The position numbers were made by a program, and so were the translations under genes. DNA of 31,520 bases from a virus. The notes beneath the pieces were generated by a model. The model was not told the origin of the DNA. It saw nothing but the letters and a program-made list of their open reading frames with translations, and did no database searches. The stretch covers positions 1-31,520 of the IMG/VR virus record IMGVR_UViG_3300048837_000163. The stretch is one strand, 5' to 3'. This document shows, in pieces, positions 1 to 6,472 of this stretch (position 1 is the first letter of the stretch; every line of letters begins with the position of its first letter).

Positions 1-2
1 CC

Positions 3-89
3 ATGACCCCCGCGCAATGTCTCGCCGTGATCTCGATGGCTGCCGCGCTGGCGGTGGTGTACGTGGTGATGACGGAGGTGAAGCGATGA
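3..89 (+). CDS. Tiny hydrophobic membrane peptide (28 aa)
   Basis: A plus-strand reading frame of 28 residues is almost entirely one hydrophobic stretch (residues 6-23, rich in Ala and Val), followed by a short charged tail ending in Lys-Arg. This is the layout of a single-pass membrane peptide. Its TGA overlaps the ATG of the next plus-strand gene (ATGA, 86-89), which suggests translational coupling. The start at base 3 is the first ATG visible. The window begins here, so the true start and its ribosome site may lie outside. Function unknown. It could be a piece of a longer protein. Confidence 0.42.
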   Translation: MTPAQCLAVISMAAALAVVYVVMTEVKR

Positions 90-214
90 AGCGCAAGCCC
101 AGAACAGCAAGCGATTGGATTGGCCTGCTGCTGTTCGTCGCGGTCGCGGCGGGCGTGGTGTGGCTGATCGCCAGCAGCGGGCCGGTCGCGGCTATCTGGC
201 CGGCGGCGAAGTGA
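86..214 (+). CDS. Small single-pass membrane protein (42 aa)
   Basis: A plus-strand gene of 42 residues has a basic N-terminus (Lys-Arg-Lys), one transmembrane segment at about residues 11-30 and a short C-terminal tail. The ATG at 86 was chosen over the upstream ATG at 17 because a strong Shine-Dalgarno, GGAGGTG, lies six bases before it and because it overlaps the stop of the preceding 28-residue peptide. It converges on the spanin gene with no spacing: its TGA ends at 214 and the Rz stop begins at 215. Role unknown. Small membrane proteins next to lysis genes can be holin-like or anti-holin-like, but nothing here proves that. Confidence 0.58.
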   Translation: MKRKPRTASDWIGLLLFVAVAAGVVWLIASSGPVAAIWPAAK

Positions 215-718
215 CTACTCGGCGGCCAGCGCCCGGTTCCACTCTTGCAGCCACTTGAGCTTCAGGGCTTCGCGGTCGGCGTCGTCAGCGAGCCGGTAAA
301 GCTCGACTGCAATATCGCGTCCAATCTCGAGCGGAACGTCTCGGCTGCCGGCGCTTCCATCAGCGGGGCTGGGGGTTCCGGCACCTGGCAGACCACCCGG
401 ACGGGCGGGCCGGCACAGGCGCACAGGGACAGTAGGCCGAGGGCGGTTGCTGATCTCGTCCAGTTGTTCTGCATAGCCGGTTGCCACCTGTCGGTTGAAT
501 TCGTCCTGACGCGCTGTAAGGGCCGCCACGCGCAGGGCACACTCAGACCCTGCCTTGCACTCGATCTCGTCGCGTAGGGCTTCCTGCGCGGCGGGTAAAG
601 CCTTGTATGCGTCGTGCCACGCACTGACGCGCCAGCCTGCGAGCGCAACGGCCACGACCATCCCCACGGCGCCCACGAGCCGCCACGGCACCAGCTTGAG
701 CCATGCCAGCGGGATCAC
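215..718 (-). CDS. Rz: Rz-like i-spanin
   Basis: This 167-residue protein is probably the inner-membrane spanin subunit, which with Rz1 fuses the inner and outer membranes at the end of lysis. An N-terminal transmembrane segment (about residues 12-30) is followed by a periplasmic helical part with two Cys (about 54 and 60), a Pro/Arg-rich middle and a charged helical C-terminus. The start is GTG at 718, overlapping the previous stop as GTGA. The second frame inside the gene encodes a lipoprotein (262-474), the classic nested Rz/Rz1 layout. The upstream order (endolysin, holin, small gene, spanins) agrees. Sequence identity to Rz is weak, so the call rests on layout and topology. Confidence 0.78.
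   Translation of the reverse strand: MIPLAWLKLVPWRLVGAVGMVVAVALAGWRVSAWHDAYKALPAAQEALRDEIECKAGSECALRVAALTARQDEFNRQVATGYAEQLDEISNRPRPTVPVRLCRPARPGGLPGAGTPSPADGSAGSRDVPLEIGRDIAVELYRLADDADREALKLKWLQEWNRALAAE
262..474 (-). CDS. Rz1: Rz1-like o-spanin lipoprotein, nested in Rz
   Basis: A 70-residue protein is encoded in a different minus-strand frame wholly inside the Rz gene. It opens with a basic N-terminus and a short hydrophobic stretch (residues 9-18) ending in a lipobox-like Leu-Ser-Leu-Cys (Cys18), which predicts signal peptidase II cleavage and lipidation. The mature part begins with a Pro-rich segment (about residues 23-42), typical of Rz1 proteins. The frame is open further upstream, but the ATG at 474 puts the signal peptide directly at the N-terminus. 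It should sit on the inner face of the outer membrane and pair with the Rz product. Confidence 0.75.
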   Translation of the reverse strand: MQNNWTRSATALGLLSLCACAGPPVRVVCQVPEPPAPLMEAPAAETFRSRLDAILQSSFTGSLTTPTAKP

Positions 719-903
719 TGCGGCGCCCCGGCGATCAGGCCGATTACTCTCGCTATGGAGTGCTCGGCCGCCGTGATCTCCCGCTGCACGACCTCGCGGT
801 GATTCACATTCGACTGGTCGCGGGCCGCCTCGCGGGCGCGGTTGAGCGCGGCGAGGGCTTCAGCCAGATGGTCCGAGAGCAGCATGGCAACGATCTCAGG
901 CAT
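715..903 (-). CDS. Small helical lysis-cassette protein (62 aa)
   Basis: This gene of 62 residues overlaps the holin gene at its start (8 bases) and the Rz gene at its stop (GTGA). The product is predicted to be mostly helical, with Ala, Glu and Arg spacing that could form an amphipathic or coiled-coil helix (residues 8-55), and no clear transmembrane segment. The family is not recognised. Its place between holin and spanins suggests a lysis-associated role, which is inference from position only. Confidence 0.6.
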   Translation of the reverse strand: MPEIVAMLLSDHLAEALAALNRAREAARDQSNVNHREVVQREITAAEHSIARVIGLIAGAPQ

Positions 904-1135
904 GGGGCGGTTCCTCGGGCGGCGTAGACGATGGCCGGTTCCTCGAGAACCAAAATCCGATTATTGACATCACGCCCGCTGTCAACACCCCGAGCATGAC
1001 GCCCAACTGATCGCGCCAGACTGGGGCAACGTGGACTTCCCCGAACAGGAACAGCACCAGCGCGCCGAAGTAGCCGAGAAGGAACAGCACCGACAGTCCG
1101 ATTTGCGCCACGGCCGTCACCCTCACAATGTTCAT
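896..1135 (-). CDS. Putative holin, two transmembrane segments
   Basis: A 79-residue protein has two hydrophobic segments (about residues 7-32 and 44-63) separated by a short polar stretch and ending in a Pro-rich, charged tail. Size, topology and position directly after the endolysin gene fit a class II-type holin, which would open the inner membrane so that the endolysin reaches the cell wall. The frame is open for 127 codons upstream, but that part is a shadow of the endolysin gene. The ATG at 1135 overlaps the endolysin stop as ATGA and puts a membrane segment near the N-terminus. Confidence 0.74.
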   Translation of the reverse strand: MNIVRVTAVAQIGLSVLFLLGYFGALVLFLFGEVHVAPVWRDQLGVMLGVLTAGVMSIIGFWFSRNRPSSTPPEEPPHA

Positions 1136-1626
1136 GCTTCGTTCTCGCTGGACGCCCCCGACGCCGTGAGCAACGGCAGCGGACCCGCCGCGGCGAGTTC
1201 GGCCACCCGCCCGAGCGGCCAGCGGTAGCCCAGCACCCGGATCCACTCGAACGGGGCGATGCTGACGCGGTTGCCCTGATTGCCGCCGAGCGTCATCAGC
1301 CGCCCGAGCTTGTCCGTGCCGACGACGAACCCGACATGCCCGCCCCCGGCCCGGTCGTAGACCACGACGCAGCCGAGCTTGGGGGCGTCGAGTGGTACGC
1401 CCCAGTTGAGCCAGTCCTTTGCCCTGTACCAGTGTTTCGCTACCGGCAGGTCGCATTCGCGCAGCACGGCGGCCACGAACGTGCCGCACCAGGGCGTCTC
1501 GTCGTCGGTCCACCACGACTTCAACTCGCGCAGCCAGCGCGCAATCGTGGGTGCGGTCTGCTTGCCGGGAATCTCGGCGGTGCCGAGATAGGCGCGAGCG
1601 TGCGTCAGCCAGACAGGTTCAGTCAT
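1132..1626 (-). CDS. Endolysin, TIGR02594-like CHAP/NlpC-type peptidase
   Basis: This 164-residue protein resembles the TIGR02594 family of phage and bacterial wall hydrolases with an NlpC/P60-CHAP-like fold. It begins with the typical ARAYLGTAEIPG stretch. The likely catalytic Cys is in TPWCGTFV (near residue 47) and the likely His in GGGHVGFV (near residue 97). The fold should cleave peptide bonds in peptidoglycan. No signal peptide is present, so release would depend on the holin encoded immediately downstream. The ATG at 1626 was chosen because the upstream extension reads as a shadow of the preceding gene. It overlaps that gene by 8 bases. Confidence 0.77.
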   Translation of the reverse strand: MTEPVWLTHARAYLGTAEIPGKQTAPTIARWLRELKSWWTDDETPWCGTFVAAVLRECDLPVAKHWYRAKDWLNWGVPLDAPKLGCVVVYDRAGGGHVGFVVGTDKLGRLMTLGGNQGNRVSIAPFEWIRVLGYRWPLGRVAELAAAGPLPLLTASGASSENEA

Positions 1627-1948
1627 TGAGATGCCTCCGCATGAATTCCCACGCCGCCAGCGCCAGCCCGCCCATGACGACCCAGCCGGTGCGCTCGATC
1701 CACGACCAGCGCGTCTCGCGCGCCAGCCGCCGTTCGTCCGAGCGCTCCTTGACGATCGGATCCAACTCGCTGCGCACCGAGCGAAGCTGGTCAATCAGCG
1801 CGTCGAGTTCCTTGCGGTGAATCTCGCGCACCTGGATCGTCTCGCGGCGCGCCTCGTCCATCAGTTCGCGAAGCTGCCCGATGTCGCGCTGCAGCGATTG
1901 AATCAGCGCGGGCCACGCCCAGTCAGCCGGGGGGTTGTTGTTGTTCAT
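1619..1948 (-). CDS. Coiled-coil protein with C-terminal membrane anchor
   Basis: A 109-residue protein has an Asn-rich N-terminus, a long charged helical segment (about residues 15-80) with heptad-like Leu/Ile spacing, and one C-terminal hydrophobic segment (about residues 84-101) followed by a basic tail. It therefore looks like a tail-anchored coiled coil. The ATG at 1948 is preferred over the ATG at 2062, because the extra 38 residues are a shadow of the gene upstream. It lies directly before the endolysin gene. It may be a lysis accessory or membrane-associated phage factor. The family is not recognised. Confidence 0.68.
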   Translation of the reverse strand: MNNNNPPADWAWPALIQSLQRDIGQLRELMDEARRETIQVREIHRKELDALIDQLRSVRSELDPIVKERSDERRLARETRWSWIERTGWVVMGGLALAAWEFMRRHLND

Positions 1949-2363
1949 CCGGACACTCTCCGTACACAAACCAGCCGAGCAGGCCATCGGCGTTGACCCG
2001 ATAGGCGAATTTGAGGACGCGCACGGTGCCGCCGTTCGGGTCCGGCTCGTCACACTCGACAATCAGCCCTGGCCGATCGACGGCCTGCTGGTCGGTGATC
2101 GCGTAGCGCGCGGCCCGCTCGTCGGTGTGGCAGGACCGATCGCAGTGACCGATGACGCGCTGCGGCGAGACGTTGGGATAGAACCGATCCGCACAGGCGC
2201 GGTTCATCCACGCCATCACGAACACGAAATCATCGTCGGCGCGATACTTGACCCAGCGTGGCTGCGGCCAGTTGTTCGCCATCCCGCGCTGTGCCGCATC
2301 CTGAAGTTTGAGCAGGTAGTACGCCCGCGACGGATCGAGGTTGCCGTCGATGAAGGTGCTCAT
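1923..2363 (-). CDS. Conserved-looking hypothetical protein (146 aa)
   Basis: This is a soluble 146-residue protein with no signal peptide or membrane segment. It contains several Trp, Tyr and Phe residues, two Cys-containing stretches (one with CDRSC near residue 70) and a Gln/Pro-rich tail. The start at 2363 is set by an ATGA overlap with the PagL-like gene. The upstream extension to 2450 is a shadow of that gene. It overlaps the next gene by 26 bases. The family and function are not recognised. Codon use and overlaps make it a real gene of the lysis/tail-fibre operon. Confidence 0.66.
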   Translation of the reverse strand: MSTFIDGNLDPSRAYYLLKLQDAAQRGMANNWPQPRWVKYRADDDFVFVMAWMNRACADRFYPNVSPQRVIGHCDRSCHTDERAARYAITDQQAVDRPGLIVECDEPDPNGGTVRVLKFAYRVNADGLLGWFVYGECPDEQQQPPG

Positions 2364-2752
2364 AGGCGCCACGCGACCGTGAGCAGATCCCGCCCGTAGT
2401 TCGGGCTGCACGATTGCCACGTCGAGAAGTGCCGCCACTGCACCGACCACCGCGCGCTACGATAGCGCACGCCGAGCGCCGCCGTGGCGTGGCAGGTGTA
2501 CGGGGCGGGGTTGTCTATATGCGCCGCCCCGAGGCCAAGCTCGAGCGCCCGGTAGCGGTCCCACGCCATCGCGTAGGCGATCGTCTGATCGGCCCACAGC
2601 ACGCCCACCTCGGCGCGCACCGGCCCGAGCGGCTGCGTCCACGACAATCCCCCCGCCACCGCCTCGCCGCGCAGCACCGCGGCCCCCGCCTCAAGCGCCA
2701 GTTCGGCGCGGGCGGGGAACGCGAGCAGCAGCAGAATGGCGAGTCGGATCAA
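2360..2752 (-). CDS. Small outer-membrane beta-barrel, PagL-like lipid A deacylase
   Basis: The 130-residue product starts with a clear Sec signal peptide (Arg, a Leu/Ile/Ala core, then Ala-Arg-Ala about residue 16). The mature part alternates polar and hydrophobic residues as in a small outer-membrane barrel. Near the C-terminus WRHFSTW holds the His-x-Ser pair that is catalytic in PagL-type lipid A 3-O-deacylases, and the protein ends in a barrel-like strand. The usual Asn after Ser is absent and the acidic triad member is not obvious, so activity is uncertain. The start is TTG at 2752, overlapping the tail-fibre stop. A phage copy could remodel host LPS, for example to block reinfection (inference). 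Confidence 0.6.
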   Translation of the reverse strand: MIRLAILLLLAFPARAELALEAGAAVLRGEAVAGGLSWTQPLGPVRAEVGVLWADQTIAYAMAWDRYRALELGLGAAHIDNPAPYTCHATAALGVRYRSARWSVQWRHFSTWQSCSPNYGRDLLTVAWRL

Positions 2753-3399
2753 TCCGCGACCATGAACGTGATGACCGGCGCGATGGTCGTTTCGTTACCA
2801 CCGATGCCCTTCGCGCTGCTCGAGCCGTCAAAGGCGGTCGTCATCGCGCGCACCTGCCAGTAGGTCGTCTCGCCCACGTCCACCGCCACCGCGGCGTGGT
2901 TGCCGTTGATGTAGCCGGGGCAGACGATCGACTGCCAGACATTGCCGGTGAGGCTCGGCGTGATGTCGGCCGGGAAGCCGCGCAGGTAGAACGAGGTCGC
3001 GGTCGTGGTGGCCACCAGATACGGCAGCCGCACCACGGCGATATTGCCCTGCAGCGTCCAGTACGCCGTGCCGGTGGCATAGTCCGTGTTGTCGAGCACG
3101 TTCCCCATGCGCATCGTGAAGCTGCCGCTCGACTTCACGCCGTAGCGCGTGTCGGCGGTCGTGCGGTTGAGCGCGTCGGTATCCGCCGAGGCATTGCCCA
3201 GCCCCGTGATGCGCTGGCCGTTCCACGGGGTTGCCGCCGTGGGCACCCCGTTGCCGTTCCTGAGCACGCACAGACTCAGCGCCGTGGCGATGCCGGCCAT
3301 TTCCGTATCGAGCTTCGAGATCGCGATCGGCGGACTGGCCGCTTCGGTCGCCCAGGTGTAGGTGAGGGTGTAGTTACCGCTGCCGTCGAATCCTGCCAT
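2749..3399 (-). CDS. Tail fibre or virion appendage protein
   Basis: This protein is 216 residues long. The N-terminal region, with GSGNYTLTYTW, an Asp-rich helix and WNGQRITGLGNASADTDALN (about residues 58-78), is typical of the head end of short phage tail fibres. The rest is beta-rich and Gly/Thr-rich, with no catalytic motif recognised. The ATG at 3399 has a GGAG ten bases upstream. It lies between the ejection-protein genes and the lysis genes, where podoviruses often keep receptor-binding proteins. Given its short length, it may be an adaptor or a fibre of one segment. Confidence 0.62.
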   Translation of the reverse strand: MAGFDGSGNYTLTYTWATEAASPPIAISKLDTEMAGIATALSLCVLRNGNGVPTAATPWNGQRITGLGNASADTDALNRTTADTRYGVKSSGSFTMRMGNVLDNTDYATGTAYWTLQGNIAVVRLPYLVATTTATSFYLRGFPADITPSLTGNVWQSIVCPGYINGNHAAVAVDVGETTYWQVRAMTTAFDGSSSAKGIGGNETTIAPVITFMVAD

Positions 3400-3421
3400 T
3401 TAGGTCTGCTCCAGTTGTGCT

Positions 3422-3676
3422 ATGTTCGCGGCCATGCCCGACCCGCTGGCGATCATCCTGCGACCCGTTGCGGCGGTATTGCTGTTCGGCCTTGCCGTGC
3501 TGCTTGCGCGGGCGCTGCGCCGGGTCATCCCGGCAGGACGGATCAAGCGGTGGCTGTACACACCGCACGCCATCATTCCGTCGAACGAGGCCGAGCGCCG
3601 CGACCTGACCGCCCCGCTCGTGCTGATCGGTGGAGTGCTTGCGGTGCTGATTCTCGCGGCGCTGTACATGCGCTAG
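3422..3676 (+). CDS. Two-pass membrane protein on the opposite strand (84 aa)
   Basis: An 84-residue plus-strand reading frame fills the only sizeable gap among the minus-strand late genes. It has two hydrophobic segments (about residues 10-30 and 62-80) separated by a basic, Arg/Lys-rich loop with an aromatic centre, a convincing membrane-protein pattern. Its stop shares four bases with the stop of the putative ejection gene (3673-3676). Neither ATG (3422 or 3434) has a good Shine-Dalgarno, which lowers confidence. The minus-strand frame over the same bases is low-complexity Ser/Arg/Ala and is taken as its shadow. Function unknown. Confidence 0.58.
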   Translation: MFAAMPDPLAIILRPVAAVLLFGLAVLLARALRRVIPAGRIKRWLYTPHAIIPSNEAERRDLTAPLVLIGGVLAVLILAALYMR

Positions 3677-5307
3677 CCCTGCGGCAGCAGGCCGCTCACG
3701 AGCGCCCGCCGCAGATATTGCGCGGTCACGTCACGCGCCGGCTGACTCAGCCTCTGCCGATACGCTTCCTCCATCGCTTGCGCCTGAAGTTGCGGCCTGG
3801 TCAGCCCCGCCATTGCCCGCCGCCCTGTCTGCGTCCCCACCGCGCCGAGCAGCGCCGCGCCGGCCGGGACCGCAAATTCGGGCGCCGCCGTGCCCGCGAC
3901 GATCGGCAGGCCGATGGCCGCCAATCGCTGTCCGGTGGGCGGGCTGCGCACGTTCATCGTTGCCGTTCCCGCATTGCTCAGTTCGCGCAGCGGGCCACCA
4001 CCACCCCGAGCATAGGATCCCTTGCCCAAGCCGCGGTTGCCGCTTGCCACGGCCTCGGAGAGCTTGGCCGCGGTAAACCCTCCGGGCGTGTCCTTCGACC
4101 GCGCCACGGCGTCCTCCAGCGTCTTGTAGATCCCGTAGCGGCTGTCGGCCGTGCGCAGCGCCTGCAAGCCGTCCGGCGGCACTACGGCCTCGATCGCTTT
4201 GGTCAGTTCGGCCTCGGCGGCCTCGAGCAGATCGGCCGCGTCGATGTGGTCCGGGTTCGATCCCGGCGAGTTGCGCAGGTTGCGCGCCCGCGTGCGGATC
4301 GCGCTGCGCATGTCCAGCAAATCATCGCTGGAGCTCACCGCGCGGGTTAACTGATTCTTCAGGAACCCGGACGCGCTGGCCGTGGCGCTGGCGGGCACCG
4401 CCGTCGTGGCCGTGACCGCATCGAAGGCGGGACCGAGTTGCGCCGTGACTTGCGGCGGAACGGGGAAGCCCTTCGCCTGATCGTACAGTGGCTCGAAGGA
4501 CCGATAGGCCGCGGCCAGCATGTCGTCGGCCTCGCCCGCCGCGATGCGCGCGCCGGGAGCGGCAGCAGTTTCAGCCGCGACCCGCTGGAACGAGTTCTGC
4601 GCATTGTCCCGCGCGCCGCGGATCACCGCGCCGACCCCAGGTACGGACTGCCAGCTTTCCTCCATCTGGTTCAGGATGCCGCTCGGGTTCATCTGCCCCG
4701 GCGTCAGGTCCACGCCTTTGTCGAGCAGTAGCTGCGCCTCGGGCGTGCGCTTGATGCCGTGCGCGACCTTGCCCGCTACGGCCCCCGCTGCGGGCAGCAC
4801 GCCACCGAGCGCGCCGCCGAGCAGCGCCCCCTCGGCCTTCTGGCCGGGATCGGCCATCAACGCGCCCTGCGCCACGCCTTCCGCCACGCCGCGCGTGATC
4901 GGGTTGGCGAGGGCTTTCGCACCCATCCCGACCCGACCGAGCAGGCCAGCCCCGCCGACCATCAGCGGGGCCGTTGCTGCGACCTCACCGACCATCGACC
5001 CGACCTGACCGCCGCCGGTCTGCATCAGTGGGGCGTCGAGTGCCTTCGATTCGGCCAGTTGCTCGTCATCGACCAGGCCCGCGACGTTGCCGAGGTGCCG
5101 CCCGACGTTCACCATCCCGCGTCCGACCCCTTCGCGCAGGTTCTGCCCGAACGAGTTACCGGCCGAAGGGTTGTATTCGGTCCGGTCCTCGGCTTCCTGA
5201 GCGGCAATGGCTTGCTGCCGGATGTAGTCGGCCGCCTCGGTGTCTCCCGCCGCCAGCGCCCGTTGCAGGGCGCGCAGGTGGTCCGCTGCCTTAAGGCCGT
5301 CGTTCAT
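3673..5307 (-). CDS. Putative internal virion / DNA ejection protein
   Basis: A 544-residue protein is rich in Ala and Gly, with long helical stretches and hydrophobic Gly/Ala segments (about residues 98-190 and 450-490) that could insert in membranes. These features are common in podovirus ejection proteins, which leave the capsid and form a channel across the host envelope. It starts at ATG 5307 with GAGGGG eight bases upstream and overlaps the previous gene by 17 bases. With the two genes before it (5291-6472 and 6462-7691) it occupies the usual position of ejection genes, after the tail genes. No enzyme domain such as a transglycosylase is visible. The call is by composition and context. 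Confidence 0.55.
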   Translation of the reverse strand: MNDGLKAADHLRALQRALAAGDTEAADYIRQQAIAAQEAEDRTEYNPSAGNSFGQNLREGVGRGMVNVGRHLGNVAGLVDDEQLAESKALDAPLMQTGGGQVGSMVGEVAATAPLMVGGAGLLGRVGMGAKALANPITRGVAEGVAQGALMADPGQKAEGALLGGALGGVLPAAGAVAGKVAHGIKRTPEAQLLLDKGVDLTPGQMNPSGILNQMEESWQSVPGVGAVIRGARDNAQNSFQRVAAETAAAPGARIAAGEADDMLAAAYRSFEPLYDQAKGFPVPPQVTAQLGPAFDAVTATTAVPASATASASGFLKNQLTRAVSSSDDLLDMRSAIRTRARNLRNSPGSNPDHIDAADLLEAAEAELTKAIEAVVPPDGLQALRTADSRYGIYKTLEDAVARSKDTPGGFTAAKLSEAVASGNRGLGKGSYARGGGGPLRELSNAGTATMNVRSPPTGQRLAAIGLPIVAGTAAPEFAVPAGAALLGAVGTQTGRRAMAGLTRPQLQAQAMEEAYRQRLSQPARDVTAQYLRRALVSGLLPQG

Positions 5308-6472
5308 AGTAGCCCCTCGCGCGATCTGAAACGGCCGGGTCCGCAGGAGCGGCCGAGGGCATTGCCTGTTCCGGGGGCAGGCCGAGCTTGGCGCGCACGA
5401 TGGCGTCGATGTTCGCCATCTTTGCTTCCCGAGCGTCAGGGCGGTCGGTGCGCTTCGGAACCATGTCGAGCAGCAGCGCCTGATCGCGGTCGGTGAACAC
5501 GCCCTCGCCCGCCACCCGGAACAGTTGCTTCAGGACCGGCGCCATTGCGGCCACGCCACCTTCGGCAATCTGCTGGTTCGCCGTGACGGCCGGAATGCGT
5601 CCGGCGATCGGCCCCGTGCTGGTATTGCTAAGGCCGCCCATCACGCCCTCGCGAGCGGTGGAATACATGTTCCAGACCTTCTCGACCTCACCAGCCTTCG
5701 CGGCCTGTGCTGCTGCGGCCTCGGCTTGTGGACGTGCGGCTGCGGCTTCCTGCCCCCGCAGCGCCGCGTCATAGGTCAGGTTCTGCCCGCGCGCCGCCGT
5801 GCCCGCGCTGATGTCCTGTCCGCGCATGGATACGTTCGCGCCGAGTTGCGCCGAGCCGCTGGGGATCTGGTGGCGCTGGTTCGCGCCTTCCTCACGCACC
5901 CGCGTGTCGGGCGTGGCGCCCTTCGGGATGCGGTGGATCACCTGCCCGCGCTCGTCCACCACGCCGATCGAGTCGCCCAAGTCGACGCGCTCGTACTTCG
6001 GCGTCGAGAGCGCCTGCTGCATCATCGCCCCGCCGAGCGCGGTCCCACTCTGGTACGGATCCATGCCGCCCATCGCCGCGGCAAGCGTCTGCGCCTTGTC
6101 CGAGAGCAGCATCGGGCGGCCCGTCTCCATGTCGAGCGGTGCCTCGATCGGCGCGCCCGTGGGCTGGCCCTGCTCGGTCAGCCGGCGCGGACCCTGCTCG
6201 CCCGCAAGCTGGCGAATCATCGCCTCGTTGGCGGCCTTCTGGCGTTCCACGTCCGCCGAGGCGAGGTCGTCGGCCTTGCCGCGCGCGCGACTGGCGATCC
6301 ACGCTTCGCCGAGCTGCGCGACCCCTTCCCACGGCGACATCTTCACTTGCACCGGTCCGCCCTGCTGCGGGACGCGCGAGCGCAGCGCGCGGACGGTCAA
6401 GGCGTCCGCGAGTTCCTGCTGTCGCTCGATCTGGCCGGGAACCCCGGTGACGATTCGGACGTTACGCGCCAC
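5291..6472 (-). CDS. Putative internal virion / ejection protein
   Basis: This 393-residue protein is Gln-, Ala- and Arg-rich and mostly helical. It has no signal peptide or clear membrane segment, and a Gln/Ala-rich central helix at about residues 215-265. It begins with GTG at 6472, preceded by a very strong AAGGAGG five bases upstream, which fixes the start. It lies between the S74-domain protein and the larger putative ejection protein, overlapping both. No catalytic motif was recognised. A virion-internal or ejection role is inferred from place and composition. A tail accessory protein is the main alternative. Confidence 0.52.
   Translation of the reverse strand: MARNVRIVTGVPGQIERQQELADALTVRALRSRVPQQGGPVQVKMSPWEGVAQLGEAWIASRARGKADDLASADVERQKAANEAMIRQLAGEQGPRRLTEQGQPTGAPIEAPLDMETGRPMLLSDKAQTLAAAMGGMDPYQSGTALGGAMMQQALSTPKYERVDLGDSIGVVDERGQVIHRIPKGATPDTRVREEGANQRHQIPSGSAQLGANVSMRGQDISAGTAARGQNLTYDAALRGQEAAAARPQAEAAAAQAAKAGEVEKVWNMYSTAREGVMGGLSNTSTGPIAGRIPAVTANQQIAEGGVAAMAPVLKQLFRVAGEGVFTDRDQALLLDMVPKRTDRPDAREAKMANIDAIVRAKLGLPPEQAMPSAAPADPAVSDRARGYYERRP

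Noticed and set aside
2896-4350. Plus-strand ORF of 484 codons
   Set aside because: It is Arg/His/Gly-rich without domains, and it overlaps the minus-strand tail-fibre and ejection genes as well as the better plus-strand membrane ORF.
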